NCBI GenBank assembly: GCA_020723285.1 | Contig: DYJE01000038.1 | Coordinates: forward strand, 1-43,951 | DNA length: 43,951 nt | Direction of reading: 5' to 3' | From: Desulforapulum autotrophicum | GTDB taxonomy: Bacteria > Desulfobacterota > Desulfobacteria > Desulfobacterales > Desulfolunaceae | In this document: piece after piece, positions 21,783 through 32,851 of the stretch | Layout: each line of letters opens with the position of its first letter | How positions within the stretch are numbered: the first letter of the stretch is position 1 | The notes under the pieces: generated by a model | The model's input: only the letters and a program-made list of their open reading frames with translations | What the model was told of the DNA's origin: nothing | Database searches by the model: none | Made by a program: the position numbers and the translations under genes

Positions 21783-22646
21783 CTACCTATCCTCGCGGAC
21801 CCTTAAAAACGACGCAAAGCGCGGGATTCCCGACGGGTTCATTTCCTTGTATTTAAAGGTCACGGTACTTCCCATGGGCGGCGGGTTTTCGCGGTCTTTA
21901 TCGGTAAAACCCGTTCCAATGGAAAAACGGAGACCGCCGGGCAGTTCCACCACCAGGGCCCCCATCTTCCCTTTGTATTTTCCTTCGCCGCCGACGTATC
22001 CCACCACCTTGGCTTCGGCATCCAGAAAGGATTTCACCTTGAGGAGGTCCGGCGAACGTCCGGGGATGTGCAGCGAGCCGGGCCGCCTCAGCATCAGCCC
22101 TTCCCCACCCTTTGCTTCCACACCCTTGAGCATGCGGTTCAAATGCTCCCGTCCTTCGCAGGGGATCTGGTCGACGATCATCACATGCCCAGATGGATGG
22201 CCTGAAAACCAGCGCCGGGCCGCGTCAAGCCGGTCTTCAAAACCCAGACTGCCGGAAGGCGCGTCAAACACCGCGTAGCGGACCTGTTTCCAGGCGTCTC
22301 CGGCCCGGTCTTTCCGTGCGATGCCGCTCATCTCCGAAAAACGCCCTCGTCCGAGCCACAACTCGCCGTCCAGGGGGAAGGGAGGAAAACCTACGGTAAA
22401 CCAGACAGGAACGCGGATTTCATGCCCGGATCGCGACACCATCCGCGTCCCGGTCCAGAAGCCCCGGACCCCGTCCAGCTTTTCGCTGACCAGCCAGCCT
22501 TCAGGATTTGTTTCCGGGCTATAAATGCTTGCCAGCATCAGTGCCGGTTTCTCAACGGCAGGCGGTGGGGCCTGACCTTCAGCCAACGGTGCGATGACCG
22601 CAGCAATGAGGGCGATCATGGATAATATCAAGACATATCGACGCAT
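21783..22646 (-). CDS. Periplasmic ATP-dependent DNA ligase (LigE-like)
   Basis: Minimal ATP-dependent DNA ligase of 287 residues that would seal nicks using ATP. The nucleotidyltransferase motifs are in order: motif I SEKLDGVRG with the adenylated Lys57, motif III LDGELWLGRG (Glu95), motif IIIa RYAVFDAP (123-130), motif IV EGLMLRR (182-188) and motif V LLKVKSF with Lys203 and Lys205. An OB-fold domain follows from about 212, and no extra DNA-binding insertions are evident. The N-terminus (about 1-25) is a signal peptide with an AEGQA-type cleavage region, as in LigE proteins, which are exported and have been linked to uptake of external DNA or biofilm DNA. It is transcribed away from parE. 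Confidence 0.9.
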   Translation of the reverse strand: MRRYVLILSMIALIAAVIAPLAEGQAPPPAVEKPALMLASIYSPETNPEGWLVSEKLDGVRGFWTGTRMVSRSGHEIRVPVWFTVGFPPFPLDGELWLGRGRFSEMSGIARKDRAGDAWKQVRYAVFDAPSGSLGFEDRLDAARRWFSGHPSGHVMIVDQIPCEGREHLNRMLKGVEAKGGEGLMLRRPGSLHIPGRSPDLLKVKSFLDAEAKVVGYVGGEGKYKGKMGALVVELPGGLRFSIGTGFTDKDRENPPPMGSTVTFKYKEMNPSGIPRFASFLRVREDR

Positions 22647-22743
22647 AAAAAAATCCCAGGTCGTCTTATTGGAGTTGAAATAGTGCAGCCATTTTAAAAA
22701 AGTTCATATTCCATTTTCATCGCAAAATCCATCCATTAGCCTA

Positions 22744-24772
<2,029 letters not shown>

Positions 24773-24792
24773 AAAGACGAACGTCCAACATC

Positions 24793-24942
24793 GATGGCGT
24801 CGTAAAAAGTCCCATATGCGGCGTTATAGTGTTTGGCCAGACACTCGACATACTACATGTATGCCTTCGCGCCTGGCCAAACACTATGCCTTGCCTCTGG
24901 GCCTTTTTCCATAGCCATCGGGCGACTTTTTACGAGTCCATC
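24793..24942. repeat. 150-bp nested palindromic element
   Basis: The outer arms are GATGG(C)GTCGTAAAAAGTC at 24793-24811 and its imperfect complement GACTTTTTACGAGTCCATC at 24924-24942. An inner perfect 15-bp arm pair, ATAGTGTTTGGCCAG (24826-24840) and CTGGCCAAACACTAT (24873-24887), is nested inside. There is no coding potential. AACATCGAA-type repeats abut it on both sides. It resembles a miniature inverted-repeat or REP-like element; no transposase is present. Confidence 0.8.
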
Positions 24943-24950
24943 AACATCCA

Positions 24951-25062
24951 ACATCGAACGTCCAACATCGAATGGGTGGCAGGATGGCGGCTGGTGGGGA
25001 AACGGCTTTGTGGGGTACAGACGGCTCAAATAAAAAAATGAATGAATGAACCGCGGAGGCCC
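24951..25062. repeat. Degenerate direct repeat, copy 1
   Basis: It begins ACATCGAACGTCCAACATCG, then CGAATGGGTGGCAGG, a variable part, GGTACAGACGGCTCAAAT, and ends near GGAGGCCC. It matches the copy at 25150-25262 in the same order and spacing, with many substitutions. Confidence 0.6.
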
Positions 25063-25065
25063 ATC

Positions 25066-25100
25066 GTAGGTCGGCTTTCGGCACGAAAGCCGACAAATGG
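25066..25100. repeat. GTAGGTCGG hairpin repeat, copy A
   Basis: GTAGGTCGGCTTTCGGCACG is followed by AAAGCCGACAAATGG; the stem GTCGGCTTTCG/CGAAAGCCGAC (25070-25080 with 84-94) is 11 bp and perfect. Related copies lie at 26121-26160, 35521-35550 and 35598-35632. Confidence 0.75.
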
Positions 25101-25149
25101 CTCGATCCTTTTTTGTTTTTCCGGGGCTCGCTCCGGATACGTTACAGAA

Positions 25150-25262
25150 CGAACATCTAACGTCCAACGCCGAATGGGTGGCAGGAGACGAGCTATTGGA
25201 AAATGGCTGTAAGGGCTACAGACAGTTCAAATGAATAAAAATCCATGAACTTCAGAAGCCCT
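25150..25262. repeat. Degenerate direct repeat, copy 2
   Basis: Second copy of the unit at 24951-25062. It shares CGTCCAAC, CGAATGGGTGGCAGG, GCTACAGACAGTTCAAATGAA and a terminal GAAGCCC, so an ancient local duplication of about 200 bp, including hairpin copy A in the middle, is likely. Confidence 0.55.
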
Positions 25263-25342
25263 TCCCAATCCTACACCTTTGGACAAACCGCTTCACCATA
25301 CAGTCTTTTTTTAGTATGATATTAGGACTGGAGGATAAAAAC

Positions 25343-25615
25343 ATGAATATAACCCGCGACATCAAACCGGTGACTTACCTGAAATCAAAGACCGCCGACC
25401 TGCTGAAGCAGATCAACGAAACCCACCGCCCCGTCGTCATCACACAGAACGGGGAGCCCAAAGCCGTGATTCAGGACCCGGAAAGCTTTGAAAACATGCG
25501 AAACGCCATCGGTCTCCTGAAGCTGATATCCCAGGGGGAAAACGATATCCGGGAAGGCCGGGTGAAATCTCAGGCGGAGGTTTTCAACGATCTCGAAAAA
25601 CTGCTCCGGGAATAA
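25343..25615 (+). CDS. Phd/YefM-type antitoxin
   Basis: A 90-residue antitoxin whose N-terminal half has the Phd/YefM DNA-binding pattern: RDIKPVTYLKSKTADLLKQI followed by RPVVITQNGEPKAVI (about 29-44), and then a helical C-terminal tail that would wrap the toxin. I chose ATG 25343 because GGAGG lies about 8 bases upstream; the open frame extends nine codons earlier. The toxin gene starts 5 bp after its stop. Such antitoxins normally repress their own operon with the toxin as co-repressor. Confidence 0.9.
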   Translation: MNITRDIKPVTYLKSKTADLLKQINETHRPVVITQNGEPKAVIQDPESFENMRNAIGLLKLISQGENDIREGRVKSQAEVFNDLEKLLRE

Positions 25616-25620
25616 GCACC

Positions 25621-25947
25621 ATGGAGCATTTTGACGTCATCTGGTCGGGTGCGGCGGAAAAGGATTTCAGACAGATCATAGGGTACATTGGCCGGGAAAA
25701 CCCTGTAAACGCCAGCAAGGTATTTGAAAGAATCAAGCAGAAAGCCTCGGAGCTTGTCAGCATGCCGGAACGCGGACGCATCGTCCCGGAGCTTGAACGC
25801 CAGGGTATCCGTCATTACCGCGAACTGGTGTTCTCTCCCTGGCGATTGATTTACAGAATCAGCGGGAATGAGGTGCTCGTTTTTTGTCTGGTGGATTCAC
25901 GGAGAAATGTGGAGGATGTTCTGCTTGACAGGCTGGCCGGAGAATGA
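25621..25947 (+). CDS. RelE/ParE-superfamily toxin
   Basis: A 108-residue toxin with the RelE/ParE fold pattern: an N-terminal strand (FDVIWSGAAEKDFRQIIGYI), two helices, the PERGRIVPEL turn, and the C-terminal strands RELVFSPWRLIYRI and VLVFCLVDSRRNVEDVL. Conserved basic and aromatic residues in YRELVF...WRLIYR are intact. The family either cleaves ribosome-bound mRNA or poisons DNA gyrase; the sequence alone does not say which. It pairs with the Phd/YefM antitoxin directly upstream and lies between the two topoisomerase IV genes. Confidence 0.88.
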   Translation: MEHFDVIWSGAAEKDFRQIIGYIGRENPVNASKVFERIKQKASELVSMPERGRIVPELERQGIRHYRELVFSPWRLIYRISGNEVLVFCLVDSRRNVEDVLLDRLAGE

Positions 25948-26120
25948 AAGACGAACATCGATTGGTCGGCGGACGATGTAATAACGACCGGATGGATTTG
26001 AGAGGGTTTGATTGAAAAATGTTTCATGGTTCGCAGAACCCCGACAAATGACAAATAATTCTATCCATAATATCAGCTTTCCCAGATATCGCTAAAATGG
26101 ATGGTTAAACAGTTTGAACC

Positions 26121-26160
26121 ATTTCGTCGGGTTTCGTGCCGAGAACCTGACCTACAATGG
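26121..26160. repeat. GTAGGTCGG hairpin repeat, copy B
   Basis: Inverted relative to copy A. On the minus strand it reads CCATTGTAGGTCAGGTTCTC then GGCACGAAACCCGACGAAAT. It lies 40 bp upstream of parC, within its likely 5' leader. Confidence 0.7.
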
Positions 26161-26199
26161 GGTGATTTTTAACTGTGAGGGATTGGCAGGAAGAAAGAT

Positions 26200-28482
26200 A
26201 TGAGTGATTTCAGCATGGAAGGGGTCGAGCAGATCCCTTTGAAGATATTCACGGAAAACGCGTACCTGGAGTATTCCATGTACGTCATTCTGGACCGGGC
26301 CCTGCCCCATATCGGGGACGGGCTGAAGCCGGTGCAGCGGCGCATCGTGTACGCCATGAGTGAGCTGGGTTTAAGGGCCACGGCCAAGCACAAGAAATCG
26401 GCGAGAACGGTGGGGGATGTGTTGGGCAAGTACCATCCCCACGGGGATTCGGCCTGTTACGAGGCCATGGTGCACATGGCCCAGCCTTTTTCCTACCGTT
26501 ACCCGCTGGTGGACGGCCAGGGGAACTGGGGGTCTTCGGACGACCCCAAATCCTTCGCCGCCATGCGTTACACCGAATCCCGGCTTTCGCACTACGCCCA
26601 GGTGTTGTTGAGTGAACTGGGTCTTGGGGCGGTGAACTGGATTCCCAATTTCGACGGAACCTTGGACGAACCCGAAGTGCTTCCTGCCCGGCTGCCCAAC
26701 CTTTTGCTCAACGGCAGCATGGGCATTGCCGTGGGCATGGCCACGGACATCCCGCCCCACAACCTGCGGGAAGTGGTGGAGGCTCTTCTGCACCTTCTGG
26801 ACCATCCGGGAGCCAGCATCGCCGAACTCTGCGGGTTTATCAAGGGGCCGGACTACCCCACGGAAGCGGAGATCATCTCGTCGCCCGCCGCCATCGCCGC
26901 CATGTACGAAACCGGCGGCGGCATGGTGAAGATGCGGGCGGTCTACACCGTAGAAAGCGGGGATATCGTGATCACCGCCCTGCCCCACCAGGTTTCGGGG
27001 GCAAAGGTTCTGGAGCAGATCGCGGCCCAGATGCAGGCGAAAAAGCTGCCCATGGTGGAAGACCTTCGGGATGAATCGGACCACGAGTCCCCCACCCGCC
27101 TGGTCATCGTGCCCCGGTCAAACCGCATCGACAAGGACGCCCTGATGGCGCACCTCTTCGCCACCACGGACCTTGAAAAAAACTACCGGGTCAACATGAA
27201 CCTCATCGGCCTTTCCGGCAAGCCCCAGGTCAAGGGCCTTGACGTGATTCTCACCGAGTGGCTGACCTTCCGGCGGGATTCGGTGACCAAACGGCTGGCG
27301 TACCGTCTGGAAAAAGTGAAAGAACGGCTCCACATCCTGGACGGTCTTCTCATCGCCTTTCTCAATATCGACGAGGTCATCGCCATCATACGGAGCGAAG
27401 ATCATCCCAAACCCGTGCTCATGGAACGGTTCGGACTCACCGACATCCAGGCCGAGGCCATTCTGGAACTGAAACTCCGCCACCTGGCCAAACTGGAGGA
27501 AATGAAGATCCGGGGCGAGCAGGACGAGCTGTCCAAAGAAAGAGACGCCCTTGAAAAAACCCTTTCAAGCCCGAAGGAAATGAACAAGCTGATCCGGAAA
27601 GAACTGAAGGAGGACGCCAAAACCTACGGAGACGACCGCCGTTCGCCCATCGTGGAGCGGATGGAAGCCCAGGCCATGACCGCCGCGGACATCACGCCCA
27701 CCGAACCGGTCACCGTGGTTCTTTCGAAAAACGGCTGGATCCGTGCGGCCAAAAGCCACGATTACGACGAAAGCAAAATCCGGTTCAAGGCCGGAGACGA
27801 GCTTCTCAGCGTGACCCACGGCAAGAGCGACCAGCCTGTGGTAATCCTCGATTCCACAGGCCGCACATACGCCCTTATGGCCCACGGCCTGCCGTCGGCC
27901 AGGGGCCAGGGCGAGCCCATCACCGGACGTCTCAGCATCCCGCCGGAAGCCACGGTGTGCGACGCCCTCATGGGCGAACCCGAGGACCTGATCCTCATGG
28001 CCAGCGACGCGGGGTACGGGTTTATCGCCAGCCTGTCCGATCTGTTCACCAAGAACAGGAACGGTAAGGTGGTGTTGAGCCTTCCTGAAAACGCCCTGCC
28101 CTTGCGTCCACTGAAACTGCCTGAAACCCAGGGGCTTCTTCTCGCCGCCATCACCAGTGACGGAAAAATGCTGATCTTTCCCGTGAAAGACCTGCCCAGT
28201 TTGTCCAAAGGCAAAGGCAACAAGATCATCAACATTTCCACGCGAAAAGCCCGTGACCGTGAAGAAATCCTCACGTCGCTGTTCCTGATTCCCGAGGGTG
28301 CCCAGCTGGTGATTTATTCCGGCAAACGGCATTTCACCCTGAAGGAGGGAAACCTTGCAGGCTACATCGGATCCCGGGGACTTCGGGGTAAAAAACTGCC
28401 CAGGGGCTACCAGAAAGTGGACCGATACGAAATCATCCCTTCCGTAAAACCGGAAGAACCGGTTCCTGAGAGTGGTGTATAA
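26200..28482 (+). CDS. parC: DNA topoisomerase IV subunit A
   Basis: DNA-cleaving subunit of topoisomerase IV. The 760-residue protein follows enterobacterial ParC closely from MSDFSMEG to the C-terminus. The quinolone-resistance region [14 protein letters not shown] has the unsubstituted serine and glutamate. The active-site tyrosine lies in [12 protein letters not shown]. The C-terminal beta-pinwheel domain is present with a ParC-type degenerate motif ([13 protein letters not shown]). It is separated from parE by 1.4 kb, and the AsmA-like gene follows within a few bases. Confidence 0.96.
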   Translation: MSDFSMEGVEQIPLKIFTENAYLEYSMYVILDRALPHIGDGLKPVQRRIVYAMSELGLRATAKHKKSARTVGDVLGKYHPHGDSACYEAMVHMAQPFSYRYPLVDGQGNWGSSDDPKSFAAMRYTESRLSHYAQVLLSELGLGAVNWIPNFDGTLDEPEVLPARLPNLLLNGSMGIAVGMATDIPPHNLREVVEALLHLLDHPGASIAELCGFIKGPDYPTEAEIISSPAAIAAMYETGGGMVKMRAVYTVESGDIVITALPHQVSGAKVLEQIAAQMQAKKLPMVEDLRDESDHESPTRLVIVPRSNRIDKDALMAHLFATTDLEKNYRVNMNLIGLSGKPQVKGLDVILTEWLTFRRDSVTKRLAYRLEKVKERLHILDGLLIAFLNIDEVIAIIRSEDHPKPVLMERFGLTDIQAEAILELKLRHLAKLEEMKIRGEQDELSKERDALEKTLSSPKEMNKLIRKELKEDAKTYGDDRRSPIVERMEAQAMTAADITPTEPVTVVLSKNGWIRAAKSHDYDESKIRFKAGDELLSVTHGKSDQPVVILDSTGRTYALMAHGLPSARGQGEPITGRLSIPPEATVCDALMGEPEDLILMASDAGYGFIASLSDLFTKNRNGKVVLSLPENALPLRPLKLPETQGLLLAAITSDGKMLIFPVKDLPSLSKGKGNKIINISTRKARDREEILTSLFLIPEGAQLVIYSGKRHFTLKEGNLAGYIGSRGLRGKKLPRGYQKVDRYEIIPSVKPEEPVPESGV

Positions 28483-28483
28483 A

Positions 28484-31400
28484 ATGATGCGGCGGCGTTG
28501 GGTCCGCTATGGGGCCGTGGCCCTCGTTTTTTCGGTCTTTGCCGGAATCGCCGTTCTGACATACGGCGAAGGGCCTGCGGTTCTCCGGTCCGTCATTGAA
28601 AAAAAACTGCGGGAGGATTACCGGACCCGAAGCCGCATCGAAACCACGGATTTCCATCTGTTTCCCTTTCCCCATGTGTCGCTCGAAGGGGTTGACCTTG
28701 AAAACGACGGGGCTTTATTCTCCATGGAATCCCTGGATTTTTACCCGGATCTGTGGCGGCTTGTCATGGGCAAGGCCGTTTTATCCTCGGTAAAAATCTC
28801 AAATCCCGACCTCCGCATCCTTTCCTGGCCCAAGCTCCGGGAAATCCTGAACACGAATAAAAAAGAGAAAAAATCCTTTTGTGACTCGCTGTCGCTTCCG
28901 GATTTCAGCCTGGGCGTTTCTGGCGGACGGATCAGTTGCCCAGTTTCAACCAGCCCTTCGGGTGGAAAAACGAAAAAAACCGCCATCGAATTTTCGGATC
29001 TGTCGCTGAAGGTGGCCTCTGATAAAACCGGACTTCGGCTCAAAGCCGACCTCCGTTCAGAGTTGACGCAGGCCTTATCAGGAGACGTCCTCATCAGGAA
29101 AGATCAGGGTTCCTGCCGCTGGGATACGGAGATCGAGGCCGAATCCCTGGACCTTGCCGCCACAGGAAAAACCCTCGCCGCACTGTTTCCCGAAAACAGG
29201 GCGGTACGCTCGTTATTTCCCAACCTGATCCGTTCCGGCCGCCTGACCTCCCTTGTTTTTTCTTTCAGCGGACACAACGATGAATGGCAGGACATCCGGC
29301 GCATGACTGCGGAAGCCCAGGCTGAAAACGCCGTGATCAGGCTTCCTGGCTCCCGGCTCGATCTTCGTGAGATCACGGGGCCTATCCGGTTGAAAAACGG
29401 GATGCTTGACGGCGAGAAACTGTGTGCATCGCTGGGACGGTCCAGGGCGAAAGACGGGCGGTTCTCCCTGGATCTGATCAAGGCAGACAACGGATCCCGG
29501 CCATTTGAAATCGACACCTTCATCGCCGCCGACCTGTCCGATCTTTCCAGCGTCCTTGACGCTTACCTCCCCGCTCTGTCACGGTCCCATTCCCTGACAC
29601 GGTTCGAGTCCATTCAGGGAACCGCAGACCTGCGACTGTCCCTCAAACACATATTGCGTCGGCCGGAAGTCCGGGTTCAGGCGGACAACATCCGGGCCAA
29701 GGCGTTTTACAGAGCTCTGAGCCGACCGGTTTTCCTTTCGAACGGCTCGGTCCGGATTGAGCCGGACCGTTTGGAATGGACGGGCCTTCAAGGCGGAATC
29801 GGACCCCACGACATCGCGGACTGTTCAGGGGTTTTTCATTTTGGAAAACGGAAATCATTCGAAATTTCATCGTTTTCCGGCAGGGCCGACGCCGGGGATC
29901 TTCTCCGTCTTTCCACCCGTTTTCCCGCCGTTGAAAAAAGGATCAGGCGACACCTGACCTATGCTGCAGGCCCGATTCGGATCACGTCGTTCAGCATGGG
30001 TGGAACCCTTTCAAAGCCTGGAAGTGTCCGGTATCACCTGACGTCTTCATCGGATGGTTTGAACCTTTCAGCACCCGGTTTCCCGGGCCCGGCTACAGTG
30101 TCCTTCGACAATCTGGACGTATCCCCGGAGAAGATCGGCTGCGCGTCCATGTCCGTCAGGATAAACGGGCAATCGTTCACCTTGACCGGTTCAGTGGGCC
30201 TTGATGGATCTCAACCTGCGATGGGAACTGTCTCCATCAGAGGCGTCGTAGACGGGAGTTTCAGGACGTTTCTTAAAAACAGAGCCTGGATCAAACCGGA
30301 TTTCTTTCCCATACTTCCTGTGGAGCTTGACCCGCTAACCCTTTCCTGGTCGGACCGGAATCTATCCGTCCAGGGAACGTTTCACCGGACCGACCCCCGT
30401 TCGGGCCCTATCACCAGCTCAGTGGACGCCGCCGTATCCCCCACAGAAAGCCTTATCAGAAATCTGACGTTCGAAACACGAATGGAACGTGCTGAAATCA
30501 AAGCCCGGATACCGGCAGACAAAACAAAAGGACGGATGACCGGACGGTTTGACGGGAACCTCAAAGGCACCACGCTGGCTGCGCTTTTTGAAAAAGGGGA
30601 CCGCATCAGGGGAGACATCGAGGGTTACGCGTCGTTCGAATATCCTCTTTCAGGCCAGGGTCTTTTCAGACTGAAAGGCCCCCTGGCCCTGAACAACGCG
30701 GTCATCCGCACGGAAAAGGGCGTCAGCGTCACCGTTGATCAAGCCCGCTTCAACGGCCAGGGCGAAAAGGCGGGCATGAATCTTAATGGACTGTCCTGCG
30801 CCCTGAAGCCCGAAAACGGCAATGGCCCCGACGCTCTGTTTTTCCCGCATATCGCCGGAACCGTGACGTTTCAAAAAAACGGCCGGTGTCTTCTGAACGT
30901 CGCATCCGGCAACGTCTGCGGCATTTCATTTTCAGGATCTGTTCAGCTTCCGGACGTTGACATGGATCTGAGTTACGCGTCGGAACGTCAGAAAGTATCG
31001 AGTGTGCAGGACCTTATGGGCTGTTTCGGCGCGGACGCCCCGGCCATGACCGGTTCGCTGTCGGTTTCAGGCACCATCCAGGGCAATCCGGGCATGATCT
31101 CCAAAGCCTCGTTCACGATCAAGGCGTCAAAAGGCGTGGTGAATAAAACCACGGTGCTCACGAAAATGCTGGGTCTTCTGGACCTGACGGAACTTTTTTC
31201 AGGAAACCCTGTAAAACGCATCATGGAACGGGGTTACCGTTACGACACCATGGACATCGAAGGCACCATCACCGGCCACAACATCCATATCACCCAGGCG
31301 GCGGTCACCGGCGCGGGCATCAACCTCTACGCCACCGGGTACGCCGATCTGTCCAGCCGGTCCCTTGACCTGGTGGTCCTGGCGTCACCCTTCAAACTGG

Positions 31401-31633
31401 TGGACAGCCTCTTCTACCACATTCCCCTCGCCGGTCCCCTCATCAGCGGCAAAAACAAAAGCCTGCTTTCCGTCCCATTGGTGGTGGAAGGCGATTTCGA
31501 CAGTCCCCGGACCCGGTTTCTGCCCAAACCCCTTTCCGCCGTGTCGTCGGGCGTTCTTAACACCTTCGTCAGCGTGTTCAAACTGCCCTTTGTCCTGACC
31601 TACGACCTGGTGGCACCGAAAGGTAACCGCTGA
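28484..31633 (+). CDS. AsmA-like large envelope protein
   Basis: About 1049 residues with one N-terminal membrane helix (about 9-29, YGAVALVFSVFAGIAVLTYG) and a very long periplasmic part rich in beta strands. The N-terminal block (EKKLREDYRTRSRIETTDFHLFPFP...VSLEGVDLENDG) and the C-terminal block (MLGLLDLTELFSG...YRYDTMDIEGTITGHNIHI...LVVLASPFKLVDSLFYHIPL) resemble the AsmA superfamily, whose members are proposed to bridge the envelope and move phospholipids to the outer membrane. The start is uncertain: an ATG at 28484 or 28487 or a GTG at 28472 overlapping parC; I used 28484. Its tight linkage to parC is unusual. Confidence 0.82.
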   Translation: MMRRRWVRYGAVALVFSVFAGIAVLTYGEGPAVLRSVIEKKLREDYRTRSRIETTDFHLFPFPHVSLEGVDLENDGALFSMESLDFYPDLWRLVMGKAVLSSVKISNPDLRILSWPKLREILNTNKKEKKSFCDSLSLPDFSLGVSGGRISCPVSTSPSGGKTKKTAIEFSDLSLKVASDKTGLRLKADLRSELTQALSGDVLIRKDQGSCRWDTEIEAESLDLAATGKTLAALFPENRAVRSLFPNLIRSGRLTSLVFSFSGHNDEWQDIRRMTAEAQAENAVIRLPGSRLDLREITGPIRLKNGMLDGEKLCASLGRSRAKDGRFSLDLIKADNGSRPFEIDTFIAADLSDLSSVLDAYLPALSRSHSLTRFESIQGTADLRLSLKHILRRPEVRVQADNIRAKAFYRALSRPVFLSNGSVRIEPDRLEWTGLQGGIGPHDIADCSGVFHFGKRKSFEISSFSGRADAGDLLRLSTRFPAVEKRIRRHLTYAAGPIRITSFSMGGTLSKPGSVRYHLTSSSDGLNLSAPGFPGPATVSFDNLDVSPEKIGCASMSVRINGQSFTLTGSVGLDGSQPAMGTVSIRGVVDGSFRTFLKNRAWIKPDFFPILPVELDPLTLSWSDRNLSVQGTFHRTDPRSGPITSSVDAAVSPTESLIRNLTFETRMERAEIKARIPADKTKGRMTGRFDGNLKGTTLAALFEKGDRIRGDIEGYASFEYPLSGQGLFRLKGPLALNNAVIRTEKGVSVTVDQARFNGQGEKAGMNLNGLSCALKPENGNGPDALFFPHIAGTVTFQKNGRCLLNVASGNVCGISFSGSVQLPDVDMDLSYASERQKVSSVQDLMGCFGADAPAMTGSLSVSGTIQGNPGMISKASFTIKASKGVVNKTTVLTKMLGLLDLTELFSGNPVKRIMERGYRYDTMDIEGTITGHNIHITQAAVTGAGINLYATGYADLSSRSLDLVVLASPFKLVDSLFYHIPLAGPLISGKNKSLLSVPLVVEGDFDSPRTRFLPKPLSAVSSGVLNTFVSVFKLPFVLTYDLVAPKGNR

Positions 31634-31639
31634 AAAAGA

Positions 31640-32836
31640 TCATGCCATCGGAAGATTGTGGCCGATCCGGAAAACCTGTTTAAGATAGGCCATGTAGTTC
31701 TCGTCGTCGCACATCCCCTTGCCTTCGGAATCGGAGATCTTGGCCACGGGCTGTCCGTTGCACGACACCATTTTCATCACGATGTTCAGGGCCTTGGGGC
31801 CGCAGTCGTTGGTCAGATGGGTTCCGATGCCGAACACCGCCTTGATCTTGTCCTTCACGGCCCTGTAAATTTCGACGGCCTTTTCCATGGTGAGGCCGTC
31901 GCTGTATACGGCCAGCTTCGTCTTAGGGTCGATCTTCAGCTCCGTAAGGCGGTTCACCAGTTTCCTTGTCCACACGTAGGGACAGCCCGAATCGTGGCGG
32001 AACCCGTCGAAGAGTTTGGCGAAGTACAGGTCCATGTCCCTCAAAAACGCGTCCATGCCCACCACGTCGGTGAGGGCGATGCCCAGGTCGCCCCTGAACT
32101 CCCTGACCCAGGTTTCGAGGGCCGCTTTCTGGCTGTCCACGAGCCGGGGGCCCAGGGCCTGGAACGCCTGGAGGTATTCGTGTGCCATGGTGCCGATAGG
32201 GGTTACGCCGTGTTTCATGGCCAGCCACATGTTGCTCGTGCCCATGAACATTCCGGGAAGGGCTTCGGCCTGCCTGCTCACCGTGTAGTCGTGCCATTCC
32301 CGGCCGGCCCTGCGCCGTCCTCCGAAATCGGCATAACGGAACTCTTCGATACTCTTTGCGTTTTTCAGGAATTCGATTTTATCCTCCAGCCGTTTCCGGC
32401 CTTCGGCGTAATCCAGGTCCGGCCACGTGTTTTTGAAGTATACCTCCTCCACGATGGGCAGGATGTAAAGCTCGTAGGGCATGACGTGGACGATGGGGCC
32501 TTCGGCTTTGATGGAAAGCTCACCTTTACGGTTTTCAACGGAAACGAACCTGGAGTCCAGGCGGAAGATCCGCAGGAAATCCACGAAGTCACCGGTAAGC
32601 GAGGGGATTTTCCGAAGATAGTCCAGTTCTTCGGGTGTGAAGGACAGGGAGTCGAGATGCCGGATCTGCTCCCTGATCTCGTCGGCGTATTTCCCCAGAT
32701 CCACCCCTTGGGTCCGGCATTTGAACCGGTATTTCCCGTAAGCTCCGGGGTGGCTGTGAAGAAAGGCTTTCTGCATGGACAGCTTATAACGGTCGGTGTC
32801 CATCAGGGTGCGGATCACCGGATTGTCTTGTTTCAT
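31640..32836 (-). CDS. pncB: Nicotinate phosphoribosyltransferase
   Basis: Joins nicotinate and PRPP to make nicotinate mononucleotide in the Preiss-Handler NAD salvage route. The 398-residue length matches PncB. Recognisable segments are MDTDRYKLSMQKAFLHSHP near the start, FADFGGRRR-like (YADFGGRRR), GTSNMWLAMKHGVTPIGTMAHE with the phosphorylated-type histidine, DSGCPYVWTRK, and YSDGLTMEKAVEIY...FGIGTHLTND. It lies 15 bp downstream of pncA and is probably cotranscribed with it. Confidence 0.96.
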   Translation of the reverse strand: MKQDNPVIRTLMDTDRYKLSMQKAFLHSHPGAYGKYRFKCRTQGVDLGKYADEIREQIRHLDSLSFTPEELDYLRKIPSLTGDFVDFLRIFRLDSRFVSVENRKGELSIKAEGPIVHVMPYELYILPIVEEVYFKNTWPDLDYAEGRKRLEDKIEFLKNAKSIEEFRYADFGGRRRAGREWHDYTVSRQAEALPGMFMGTSNMWLAMKHGVTPIGTMAHEYLQAFQALGPRLVDSQKAALETWVREFRGDLGIALTDVVGMDAFLRDMDLYFAKLFDGFRHDSGCPYVWTRKLVNRLTELKIDPKTKLAVYSDGLTMEKAVEIYRAVKDKIKAVFGIGTHLTNDCGPKALNIVMKMVSCNGQPVAKISDSEGKGMCDDENYMAYLKQVFRIGHNLPMA

Positions 32837-32851
32837 GGTATCCCCTTTTAA

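Noticed and set aside
24951-25262. CRISPR-like array
   Set aside because: Only two degenerate long copies with no regular spacers and no cas genes.
31658-32851. A 397-codon open frame on the plus strand
   Set aside because: Antisense to pncB; long antisense frames are expected in GC-rich coding sequence.
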